A stretch of DNA of 51,393 nucleotides, taken from assembly GCA_003554945.1 (NCBI GenBank), contig PWHN01000039.1:1-51393 (forward strand), read 5' to 3'. This document shows positions 36,978-45,481 of this stretch, piece by piece. The notes below the pieces were generated by a model, which did no database searches, was not told the DNA's origin, and was given only the letters and a program-made list of their open reading frames with translations. A program made the position numbers and the translations under genes. This DNA is from a bacterium. Lineage in GTDB: Bacteria; T1Sed10-126. Numbering within the stretch: the stretch's first letter is position 1; the number at the start of each line of letters is the position of its first letter.

Positions 36978-37195
36978 TGGACACGGATTCACACGGATTA
37001 AAGGGATTATGTAATTGTTTGGTGCCCCCGGCGTTATGGTGGGAACCAATAACGTCCCAGGGCTTGATCCAACGGTCGTTATTGTGGTCTTGATCTTCAG
37101 TTTGTCATTGTGGGAACGTATAACGTTCCAAGGCTCCGACCCGCAATCCATTTTCTCCCCCCCCTTTGTCTTTCCCCCCGTCAAGGGGGGGAAAA
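36978..37195. repeat. Intergenic repeat cluster: ACACGGATTCACACGGATTA motif (about 36979-37000), module C (37040-37059), module B with nested palindrome (37104-37152), module D (about 37169-37195)
   Basis: TGGGAACCAATAACGTCCCA; GTCATTGTGGGAACGTATAACGTTCCAAGGCTCCGACCCGCAATCCATT; CTTTCCCCCCGTCAAGGGGGGGAAAAG. Confidence 0.75.
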
Positions 37196-37245
37196 GAAAG
37201 GGAGGAATGACGAGGATTAATGTTTAGTGTATTTCCCTACTGGAC

Positions 37246-39117
37246 GTGCATAAATACATGCCGGCAATAAATGCTCAAAACGTTAGCAAAAGTTACACGG
37301 ACGAGGAAATCGCTCTTGACCGTGTCTCGCTGACCGCGGAATCTAACCGGATAACCGGTCTGGTTGGACCCGACGGTGCCGGCAAGACGACGCTGATGAA
37401 AATAATTGCCGGCGTTCTCTGGCCCGATGAGGGGGATGTGCAGGTCGGCGATATAGACGTCCTTCAACAACCCGAAGAACTCAAGGCAAATATTGGTTTT
37501 ATGCCCCAGGGGCTGGGAGCAGCCCTGTACGACCGGCTTTCTATCCGGGAAAACATGGAGTTTGTTCGTGACCTGCGGGGCCTGGATGAGGCTTCTTACC
37601 AGGAACAGATACGTCCTCTGCTGAAATTAACTCGTCTGGAAAAATTTATCGAACGCCGTGCCGGGCAACTTTCCGGCGGTATGCGTCAGAAGTTAGCACT
37701 TATTCTTTCCGTTCTTCATTACCCCGACGTATTGCTGCTCGACGAACCGACAACCGGTATTGATCCCCTGTCTCGCCAGGAGTTCTGGACTCTGATAGCC
37801 CGACTGCGTGAGGAACGCGACCTGACAGTTCTCGTTTGTACGGCCAACCTGGAGGAGGCAGAACGCTGCTCAAATGTATTTCTGTTCCACGAAGGACAGA
37901 TTCAGCAGCGCGGCTCGCCGGAGCAGTTGAAACTAGAGCTTGCCGGCCAGGTATATAGGCTTGAATACTCCACTAACAAATCTTTGCCCGCTGTGAAAGT
38001 AGGGGAGGAGGCGCTGGATTTTTATCGTGACGGTCACTATCTGCGGCTGCGGAAAAAGGAAAATAGTAAGTTTCCCGACTCAATCTCTGATTATGACTGG
38101 CAAGCGGCGGAAGCTACTGTGGAAGATGTTATGCGCTCCGTCGTTCCCCGGACGGAGCTCCCCCCTTTGCCTGCTGTTAATGGGGACAAATCCACAGGAG
38201 CAAAAATTAATTTTGAGGGGCTAACAAAGCAGTTTGGTAGTTTTACTGCCGTCAACGAGGTTAGTGGCAGGCTGAAGCCGGGCGAGGTTTACGGCCTTCT
38301 TGGCCCCAACGGTGCCGGGAAAACAACTCTAATAAAGATGATCTGCTGTCTGTTGGAGCCAACTGCCGGCCAGGTTTTTGCCGATGACCGTAACGTCTGG
38401 GAAGAACGCGAGTGGTTCAAGCGCCAGCTCGGCTACATGTCTCAGCAGTTTTCCCTCTACCGGGACCTGACGGTGCGCGAGAACGTCGAGCTTTACTCAG
38501 GGCTTTATGATGCCGACCGGGACTTTTCCAAAGCTCTGCTTGAAAGATTTGATCTCATCAATTATGAGGGAACTCTTACTGCTGATTTGCCCGGGGGGAT
38601 GCGACAGCGCCTGGCGCTGACAACGGCACTTCAGCATCAGCCGCGATTTCTTGTTTTAGACGAACCGACCTCGGGTGTTGACCCAGCCGCCCGCGAGGTT
38701 TTCTGGGAGACGATAAGACAGACGGCCCAGGAGCGGGACCTGACCGTTCTTGTTACCACCCATTACTTAAGCGAAGCGGAATATTGCGATCAACTGGGAT
38801 TAATGAACGAGGGCGATTGGATCGGTTCAGGCAGTCCCGCAGATATTCGTGAACAGGCTTATCGCCGCGGTGGCGGTGTACTCTTGGTCCGGGCGGAGCA
38901 GTTTCGTGAAGCTTCCCGCCGGCTTCGCCGGGAATTTTCCGATTTGACCGTGATTGGCCGTGATATCCGGATTCGCACTCGTCAGCCCGAAGAGACGGCA
39001 AAAGAAGTTAAGGCGAAATTGTCGGGACTTGCGGGCACAGTCCATACTGAACCGGCCGAACTGCTAATGGAAGAGGCCTTTATCGACCACATCCGTGCCC
39101 ACGAGGCAAATAATTAA
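37246..39117 (+). CDS. ABC transporter, tandem duplicated ATP-binding domains (YbhF-like)
   Basis: Two Walker A (GPDGAGKTTLMKII, GPNGAGKTTLIKMI), two signatures (LSGGMRQKL, LPGGMRQRL), two Walker B (VLLLDEPTTGIDP, LVLDEPTSGVDP). Confidence 0.95.
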   Translation: MHKYMPAINAQNVSKSYTDEEIALDRVSLTAESNRITGLVGPDGAGKTTLMKIIAGVLWPDEGDVQVGDIDVLQQPEELKANIGFMPQGLGAALYDRLSIRENMEFVRDLRGLDEASYQEQIRPLLKLTRLEKFIERRAGQLSGGMRQKLALILSVLHYPDVLLLDEPTTGIDPLSRQEFWTLIARLREERDLTVLVCTANLEEAERCSNVFLFHEGQIQQRGSPEQLKLELAGQVYRLEYSTNKSLPAVKVGEEALDFYRDGHYLRLRKKENSKFPDSISDYDWQAAEATVEDVMRSVVPRTELPPLPAVNGDKSTGAKINFEGLTKQFGSFTAVNEVSGRLKPGEVYGLLGPNGAGKTTLIKMICCLLEPTAGQVFADDRNVWEEREWFKRQLGYMSQQFSLYRDLTVRENVELYSGLYDADRDFSKALLERFDLINYEGTLTADLPGGMRQRLALTTALQHQPRFLVLDEPTSGVDPAAREVFWETIRQTAQERDLTVLVTTHYLSEAEYCDQLGLMNEGDWIGSGSPADIREQAYRRGGGVLLVRAEQFREASRRLRREFSDLTVIGRDIRIRTRQPEETAKEVKAKLSGLAGTVHTEPAELLMEEAFIDHIRAHEANN

Positions 39118-39168
39118 TTTTAGTGTCATTCGAGCCGCCGACCCGAAAGGGGACGAACCACTACTGAC

Positions 39169-39263
39169 GTCATTCCGGCCTCCGAGCCGGAATCCATCTT
39201 GAATTTTAAACGGGGATAGTTCAAACCCGTAAAAATGGATTGCGGATCGTGGTCCGCAATGAC
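39169..39263. repeat. Intergenic module A (39169-39206) plus module B (39235-39263)
   Basis: GTCATTCCGGCCTCCGAGCCGGAATCCATCTTGAATTTT; ATGGATTGCGGATCGTGGTCCGCAATGAC. Confidence 0.85.
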
Positions 39264-39373
39264 GCCGGTGACGCTAAACAGGTTCGATAAATGTTATGTC
39301 AAGCTTGTGACTTTCTGATGGAGTTCTGGAGAGAAAATCAAAAGAGGGAAGAGTGAAGAGGTGAACAACTACG

Positions 39374-40534
39374 ATGTTTAAACGTCTATGGGCGGTCATT
39401 CTTAAGGAAACTCGAGAATTTGTACGGGACCCGCTCTACGTCTCACTTGTTGTTATTGGTCCCATACTGATGCTGGTCATGTTTGGTTATGGAATGGATA
39501 TGGACGTTGAAGAGCTGCACATGGTTGCAGTCGACCACGACAATTCGGAATACAGCCGTGAACTTCTTGAAAAATTTCAGCACGACAATACCTTTTTACT
39601 CCAGGAAACTATTTATTCGACTGCCCAAGCGGAAGAAATGCTTAAAGCTGCCGAGGCTCGCTTTGCCCTGGTGATTCCACCTGATTTTGGCAGTAAAATT
39701 TCCCGGGGAGAGCAGGCCGAACTTGAAGCTCTCGCCGAAGCCACCTACACGACCCAGGCCCAGACGGCTCTTGGCTATGCGGAGGCTATCGCTCAGCAGT
39801 ATCTCGATCAAATCTGGCGCCGGCGTGGAGGGGAGGGTAGTGGTGGGGAGTCTTCCGGGGAGAGCTGGCTGCGTGGACTTCCATTTTCTATCGGATTGCA
39901 GCATAACGTCTGGTTTAATCCTGATCTTGAGAGTAAAAACTATCTGATCCCGGGCCTCTATGCCATTGTCTTAACCTATTTCCCGGCGGTTATTGCCTCC
40001 TTCATGTTTGTCCGCGAACGGGAGACCGGAACTGACCTTAATTACCTGGCCTCAACCGCCCAGCCCTGGGAAATTGTTTTTGGCAAAGCGATTCCCTACG
40101 GGCTGGTAGTCAGCCTGGTTCAGTTTGTCCTCGCTGCTATAGCACTCGGTATCTTCCAGGTTCGTTTCCAGGGGAGTCTGCTGCTTTTGTTTCTGGCTGG
40201 AACCTTCTATATCTTCTGCACTATAGGGCTCGGTCTCTTTATTTCAGTTCTCTGCCGCACCCAAATTTCCGCTCTGATTATTACGGTTGTTGCAGTTCTC
40301 TTGCCCTCATTCATGTATTCGGGTTTATATGGTCCGGTGGCCCCGGATGAACCGCTTGCCCTGGCTATTTCTCACCTGGTTCCCGCCTATTATTTTGTTA
40401 CTATCTGCCGGGGTATTTTTCTGAAGGGTCTTGGGCTGACCTATTATGCTTTTGAGGTCGCAGCACTGTTTGTTCTTACACTGTTCATCTACGGGGTTGC
40501 CATATCTGCTTTTAGCAAGAGGAGAAAAAAGTGA
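39374..40534 (+). CDS. ABC-2 type permease (YbhS/YhhJ-like)
   Basis: LWAVILKETREFVRDPLYVSLVVIGPILMLVMFGYGMDMDVEELHMVAVDHDNSEYSRELLEKF; FNPDLESKNYLIPGLYAIVL; RERETGTDLNYLASTAQPWEIVFGK. Confidence 0.93.
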   Translation: MFKRLWAVILKETREFVRDPLYVSLVVIGPILMLVMFGYGMDMDVEELHMVAVDHDNSEYSRELLEKFQHDNTFLLQETIYSTAQAEEMLKAAEARFALVIPPDFGSKISRGEQAELEALAEATYTTQAQTALGYAEAIAQQYLDQIWRRRGGEGSGGESSGESWLRGLPFSIGLQHNVWFNPDLESKNYLIPGLYAIVLTYFPAVIASFMFVRERETGTDLNYLASTAQPWEIVFGKAIPYGLVVSLVQFVLAAIALGIFQVRFQGSLLLLFLAGTFYIFCTIGLGLFISVLCRTQISALIITVVAVLLPSFMYSGLYGPVAPDEPLALAISHLVPAYYFVTICRGIFLKGLGLTYYAFEVAALFVLTLFIYGVAISAFSKRRKK

Positions 40535-40553
40535 TTGGGTATAACCAACCGTC

Positions 40554-40696
40554 GTCATTCCGGGCGAAGCGAAGCGGAGACCCGGAATCCATGTTGAATT
40601 TACGAAGGTCATTGAATAAGGCCATTGAACATGGATTGCGGGTCGTGGCCCGCAATGACAACCGTTGGGTCAAGTCCTGGGACGTTATTTGTTCCC
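40554..40696. repeat. Intergenic module A variant (40554-40600), module B (40631-40659), module C (about 40678-40696)
   Basis: GTCATTCCGGGCGAAGCGAAGCGGAGACCCGGAATCCATGTTGAATT; ATGGATTGCGGGTCGTGGCCCGCAATGAC; TGGGACGTTATTTGTTCCC. Confidence 0.85.
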
Positions 40697-40790
40697 GGCA
40701 ATGCGCAGCGGGGTTCACAATAACGAAGACTGGCTCAAGTTTTAGAACGCCATTGATTTTCGTCTGTGACGAAGTTTGGGGGAGATGCTG

Positions 40791-41900
40791 ATGTTTGGAC
40801 GCATTTTCACTCTACTGGGCAAGGAGTTCGCACAGCTCCTGCAGGACAAGGCGCTGCTGGGGATAATTTTGTATGGCTTCACTATCGCTATTTATACTGC
40901 TGCCTCTGTCTTTATTTTTGAACCCCGTGAAGCCTCAGTGATTATTCTCGACCATAGTCGCAGCGAACCCAGCCGAGAATTGGTCCATAAATTGCAAGAA
41001 CCCCATTTTGAAATCCGTGATTTTGTTTCAAGCGAGGCTGACATTGAGCGATATCTGATGGAGGAACGGGCCGCTCTTGCTCTTGTTATTCCGCCAGATT
41101 TTCAGGAACGGTTGCCCCGGGGGGACGCCCAGGTGGAGCTGGTGCTCGACGGTACAATGTCGGTTACAGCAACTATGGCCGCCCAGTTTATTTCCAGTAT
41201 TGTCCACGATTATGGTGTCCAGTTGCGCCGGAGGCATGGAATCGATGCGGCCGGTCCTTCGCTGACCGTTCATCCCCGGCCGCTGTTTAATCCTGATTTA
41301 AAACACGAGTGGTTTGGGGGTCTGATTGAATTTTTGTTTATGATGACTATCTTTGGTATGTTACTTACTGCTGCCGCTCTTGTGCGTGAGAAAGAACACG
41401 GCACCCTGGAACAGCTCGCCGTAAGTCCTGCCAGCTCCTTTGAAATTCTCGTCGCCAAACTTATGATGGCCGTAATTGTATGTTTGATATTTTCAACCCT
41501 GAGCCTTTTTGGCATCATTCAGACACTGTTCGGGTTTCCCATAAACCAGCAGGTCTTTCTCTTTTACGGGGCTACAGCACTGTTTCTTTTTACCATGTCC
41601 GGCCTTGGAGTGGCGATCGCCGCTGTTACGGAAAATATATCACAAGCGACGCTGGCCCTGATACTTCTTCTAACACCAATGCTTTTCCTCTCCGGTGTTG
41701 TTATGCCCGTCGAGAACCTGCCCGGTTTTATGTACTGGGGCAGTTATATTTTCCCACTTCGCTATTACCTCGAGATCAGTTTTGCGACTTTGGTCCGCGG
41801 TGCCGGTTTTTTTGTCGTCGCCCCCCAGCTCCTCCTGATGACAGTCCTCGGCCTCTTTTTCTTCGCTTTTTCCGTCTACTACTTCCACCGCACGGTTTGA
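40791..41900 (+). CDS. ABC-2 type permease (YbhR-like)
   Basis: FGRIFTLLGKEFAQLLQDKALLGIILYGFTIAIYTA; LFNPDLKHEWFGGLIEFLFMMTIFGMLLTAAALVREKEHGTLEQLAVSP. Confidence 0.93.
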   Translation: MFGRIFTLLGKEFAQLLQDKALLGIILYGFTIAIYTAASVFIFEPREASVIILDHSRSEPSRELVHKLQEPHFEIRDFVSSEADIERYLMEERAALALVIPPDFQERLPRGDAQVELVLDGTMSVTATMAAQFISSIVHDYGVQLRRRHGIDAAGPSLTVHPRPLFNPDLKHEWFGGLIEFLFMMTIFGMLLTAAALVREKEHGTLEQLAVSPASSFEILVAKLMMAVIVCLIFSTLSLFGIIQTLFGFPINQQVFLFYGATALFLFTMSGLGVAIAAVTENISQATLALILLLTPMLFLSGVVMPVENLPGFMYWGSYIFPLRYYLEISFATLVRGAGFFVVAPQLLLMTVLGLFFFAFSVYYFHRTV

Positions 41901-42042
41901 TGTTGGGATAAGTCCTGAACAGCTCTTCGCTCTCAATTGATTTATGTGGTGGAGTACGTTATATTTATTTTGTAGATAGGATAGGTATTCAGGAGGAAAG
42001 AGTAGACAAAAAAGATACTCTATTTTTTGTGAGGTTTCCATT

Positions 42043-42258
42043 ATGACTAACACCACAAAAATCATGGATGACGTGATGAATTTGTCGCCAGTGAAAAGGG
42101 CAAAATTGATTGATCAACTGCTTTCCAGTTTAGATAAACCAGACACCGAAATTGATAAGAAGTGGAAAAAAGAAGCCGAAAATCGATTAAAAGCTGTGCG
42201 AGAAGGAAAAATTCGTAGTGTACCATTAGCCGAAATTCTTTCTAAGTATCAAGCCTGA
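42043..42258 (+). CDS. Putative addiction module antitoxin (TIGR02574-like)
   Basis: MDDVMNLSPVKRAKLIDQLLSSLDKPDTEIDKKWKKEAENRLKAVREGKIRSVPLAEILSKYQA; ATGA-type overlap with the toxin remnant. Confidence 0.78.
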   Translation: MTNTTKIMDDVMNLSPVKRAKLIDQLLSSLDKPDTEIDKKWKKEAENRLKAVREGKIRSVPLAEILSKYQA

Positions 42259-42429
42259 TGGATGTTCAATTTCTTGAAGTCGTTTACTAAAAATACACGA
42301 CGAGCTCTTGTTCGTCGTTTCCCTTACGGAATAATTTACCAGCCCCTTGAAGAATATATTGAAGTTGTAGCCGTTGCTCATTTGCATCGTGATCCTACCC
42401 GGTGGAAAAAGCGTCTTGAAAATTTATAA
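42258..42429 (+). pseudogene. RelE/ParE-family toxin with internal deletion
   Basis: ATG at 42258 reads MDVQFLEVVY*; a different frame (ATG 42262) encodes MFNFLKSFTKNTRRALVRRFPYGIIYQPLEEYIEVVAVAHLHRDPTRWKKRLENL*, the C-terminal part of ParE/RelE toxins; the middle of the domain is missing. Confidence 0.72.
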
Positions 42430-42452
42430 CCGATGTCCGGGAGGGAATAATT

Positions 42453-44345
42453 TTGTCTGAAGATGCAGAACAGCTTAAATTCAAACATATTTTTGAATCC
42501 TCTCGCGATGCTATAATGCTACTCGACCGCGATGGTTTTTTTGATTGTAACGAAGCCACCCTGCGTCTGTTTGGCCTCGATTCCCGCGAAGAGTTCATTC
42601 AGTATAGTCCCGGTGAACTTTCTCCGTCGGCTCAACCTAATGGTGAGTCCTCATTTGAAGCCACTCAACAGCATATTGAGCGAGCCTTCGAGGAAGGGGA
42701 GGACTTTTTCGAGTGGACTCATCAGCGTAAAGGTGGCGAAAATTTTCCGGCGGAAGTCCAGTTGAGCCGGGTTGACCTTGAAGACCGGCCAGTGCTCCAA
42801 GCTCTTATTCGAGACATTACAGAGCGCAAGCGCCGCGAACGGAAACTTGACTCCCTGAACCAGCAGCTCGATGCCCTTAATCAGCAGCTTGAAGCCCAGA
42901 ATCAGCAGCTTCGTGCCACCGAAAAGCATCTCCAGCAGGAGATTCATGAACGCAAACGAGTTGAATCTCGCCTTAACATGATCCTCAATACTGTTTCTGA
43001 TCCGATTTTTGTCAAGGACGAAAATCACTGCTGGATAGAGGTGAATGACGCTTTCTGTGAGTTTATGGGCTATTCTCGCGATGAATTACTCGGCAAGTCT
43101 GACTACGACTTTTTTCCAAAAGAAGAGGCGGACGTCTTCTGGGAAAAGGATAATCTAGTCTTTGAAACAGGGGAGGATAATGTTAACGAGGAGTATTTTA
43201 CCGATGCTGATGGTAATCAACATATTATTTCTACAAAAAAGTCGCTTTTCACGGTTCCGGGTACGGGAGAAAAAATTCTGGTTGGTGTGATCCGTGATAT
43301 TACAGAATACAAAAAGGCCAAGAAACAGATTGAAAAGGAAAAAGAATATACCGAACGAATTATCAGGAATTTTTTGGATACTTTAATTGCCACCGATACT
43401 GATGGAAATATAACAAAAATAAACGAGGCAACAGTAGAGTTGCTGGGCTACAGTGAAGAGGACCTCATTGGTGAACCTGTCACCAAAATTTTTGCTCCCG
43501 GGGAGGCTTCTTTGATAGAGAGGTTCTTTTCCGACCGAATTAATGGTCGTTGGAATAGTGGTAACCTCCGGAATCTTGATCTTCATTATCAGACCAGCGA
43601 CGGCGAACTTATCCCCATGTCTTTTAACATTTCAATTATAAGAGACGACAACGGTAAACTTCGCGGTATTGTTGCCGGAGCCAAGGATATCAGTGCTCTG
43701 AAAGAGGTTCAGGAGGAGCTGGGAAACCAGTTGCAAGAGAAGAAAACACTCCTTCGAGAAGTCCATCACCGGGTGAAAAATAATCTCTTCACAATGATAA
43801 GTTTTCTGGAAATGGAGCTGATGCTTTCTGAGTCTGAGGAGACAAGATCTGTCCTTGAAGTAGCAATCAACCGGCTCCATACTATGGCCCTGATTCATCA
43901 GCACATCTATTCCCGGGAAGATATCACTTCATTGAGCTTCAGTGATTTTTTAAAGGAACTCTGTGAAGAAATTATCTCTACTCTACGTGACCCCGGGACT
44001 CAGATTGAATTCGATTTTGATATTGACGAAATGGATTTAACTCTTGACCAGGTAATTCCCTGCGGTCTGGCTATTAACGAACTGTTAACTAATGCTGTAA
44101 GCCACGGTTTTGAAGGCCGAGAAAACGGTAAAATGGAAGTCGTTTTTAAAAAAATAAGGGAGACCGCAGAGCTGATTGTTCGCGACGACGGCCGGGGTTT
44201 GCCTTCTGGTTTTAACCTGAATGACGACGCCTCGCTCGGATTGAGGCTTGTTAAATCCATAGTAGAAAATCAGCTCGATGGAAGCCTCGACTTTAGTTCA
44301 CACGAAAAAACAGAATTTAAAATCAACTTTTCCCTCGTACTTTGA
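42453..44345 (+). CDS. Multi-PAS sensor histidine kinase, HisKA_2 type
   Basis: Three PAS-like regions, EKKTLLREVHHRVKNNLFTMISFLEMEL, NELLTNAVSHGFEG, VRDDGRGLPSGF, LGLRLVKSIVENQLDG. Confidence 0.92.
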   Translation: MSEDAEQLKFKHIFESSRDAIMLLDRDGFFDCNEATLRLFGLDSREEFIQYSPGELSPSAQPNGESSFEATQQHIERAFEEGEDFFEWTHQRKGGENFPAEVQLSRVDLEDRPVLQALIRDITERKRRERKLDSLNQQLDALNQQLEAQNQQLRATEKHLQQEIHERKRVESRLNMILNTVSDPIFVKDENHCWIEVNDAFCEFMGYSRDELLGKSDYDFFPKEEADVFWEKDNLVFETGEDNVNEEYFTDADGNQHIISTKKSLFTVPGTGEKILVGVIRDITEYKKAKKQIEKEKEYTERIIRNFLDTLIATDTDGNITKINEATVELLGYSEEDLIGEPVTKIFAPGEASLIERFFSDRINGRWNSGNLRNLDLHYQTSDGELIPMSFNISIIRDDNGKLRGIVAGAKDISALKEVQEELGNQLQEKKTLLREVHHRVKNNLFTMISFLEMELMLSESEETRSVLEVAINRLHTMALIHQHIYSREDITSLSFSDFLKELCEEIISTLRDPGTQIEFDFDIDEMDLTLDQVIPCGLAINELLTNAVSHGFEGRENGKMEVVFKKIRETAELIVRDDGRGLPSGFNLNDDASLGLRLVKSIVENQLDGSLDFSSHEKTEFKINFSLVL

Positions 44346-44611
44346 ATTATTTACTTATTTTTGTCATTTCCCTTTTTCGTGATCAAATCTTACTGGAAAA
44401 AGTCATTGTCCTATTTCTCCTTTTTGAAAGAAAAGTCGTCTTAATAGCAGACATGAGAGGGGACGGCAGAGCGTTCCGAATTATTTTGCTTGCCGGGGAT
44501 TCTGCTTTGCAATGGCTGTGGGGTTAGTTATTATGAAGATAAGTGAAACGGTAAAATATAAAAGGGAAACTAACCTGTAGCAGGTGGTATATAGCCAAGG
44601 GAGGTTTTATT

Positions 44612-44977
44612 ATGTGGGTACTGTTTGGTGTGGCAATAATGGCACTTTTAATCCTGGGGCTTGTTTATTTTGACATGAGCTCCGAGGAGGTCTCGCCAGT
44701 TTTGCGTATCCTGGCACCAGTCTTAATTGCAGCCAGCCCTGTAGTTATGATGTGGGACGTGATACTGGCTAATATCGGGCCCGACCCGATGGCATTTCTG
44801 GGCCAAACGCAGTATCGTATTCTTGGTTTCTTAGCACTGTTGATCGGCATGATTCTGTGGAAATACGGCTCTGAAATAAAGTTTCAGCTACCTCAGGAGC
44901 CTGAACCGGCTGCCCAGGAAGTTACCACTGGTGACCGTTCACCTGACGTTTCACCCCCGGCTGATTCAGACGAGTAG
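44612..44977 (+). CDS. Small membrane protein of unknown function
   Basis: SD AGGGAGG upstream of ATG; three hydrophobic segments, acidic tail; no recognised family. Confidence 0.55.
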   Translation: MWVLFGVAIMALLILGLVYFDMSSEEVSPVLRILAPVLIAASPVVMMWDVILANIGPDPMAFLGQTQYRILGFLALLIGMILWKYGSEIKFQLPQEPEPAAQEVTTGDRSPDVSPPADSDE

Positions 44978-45077
44978 CTGAGGTCTGCTGAAAAAGGGCA
45001 TGTTTAATTGGATGTGGGTCTGTTGCGGTGTTCTGTGCAGGTTGATATCAAAATAAAATAGAGGAGGCCTGGTCGGG

Positions 45078-45398
45078 ATGACGGCGGCTGAGAACTACGA
45101 TAAGTTGATACGCGATCGAATTCCAGAGCTAATTGAATCTTCGGGCAAAGAGTGTACAGTTCGTGAGCTCGAGGGCGACGAATATTCTCAGAAACTAAAG
45201 CAAAAATTGCTGGAAGAAGTGAAGGAATATCTTGAGTCGGGAAAATTTGAGGAAATTGTTGATATTTTTGAAGTGCTGCGTTATCTTGTTAAAGCTCACG
45301 ATAAAACAATAGAAGAGCTGGAAGAGCTCCGACAGGATAAAAAAGAAAAACGTGGTGGTTTTGAGAAGGGGCTCTTGCTTCAAGAAGTCAGGGGATAG
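45078..45398 (+). CDS. MazG-like / PRA-PH-like nucleotide pyrophosphohydrolase-fold protein
   Basis: NYDKLIRDRIPELIESSGKECTVRELEGDEYSQKLKQKLLEEVKEYLESGKFEEIVDIFEVLRYLVKAHDKT. Confidence 0.8.
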   Translation: MTAAENYDKLIRDRIPELIESSGKECTVRELEGDEYSQKLKQKLLEEVKEYLESGKFEEIVDIFEVLRYLVKAHDKTIEELEELRQDKKEKRGGFEKGLLLQEVRG

Positions 45399-45481
45399 GG
45401 GGTGTTTGTTTGAAATTTGGATCAAACGGTGATAACGATGGAGAAAATATTATCCATAGATTCTATTAACATTATAAATTA

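Noticed and set aside
37861-37890. Loss of the H-loop His in the first ATPase domain (CTANLEEAERC)
   Set aside because: Recalled as common in the N-terminal domain of YbhF-like tandem ATPases, so not treated as novel.
44342-44527. 61-aa + ORF after the histidine kinase
   Set aside because: No recognisable motif; overlaps the kinase stop by 4 nt but the downstream sequence looks non-coding. Left unannotated.
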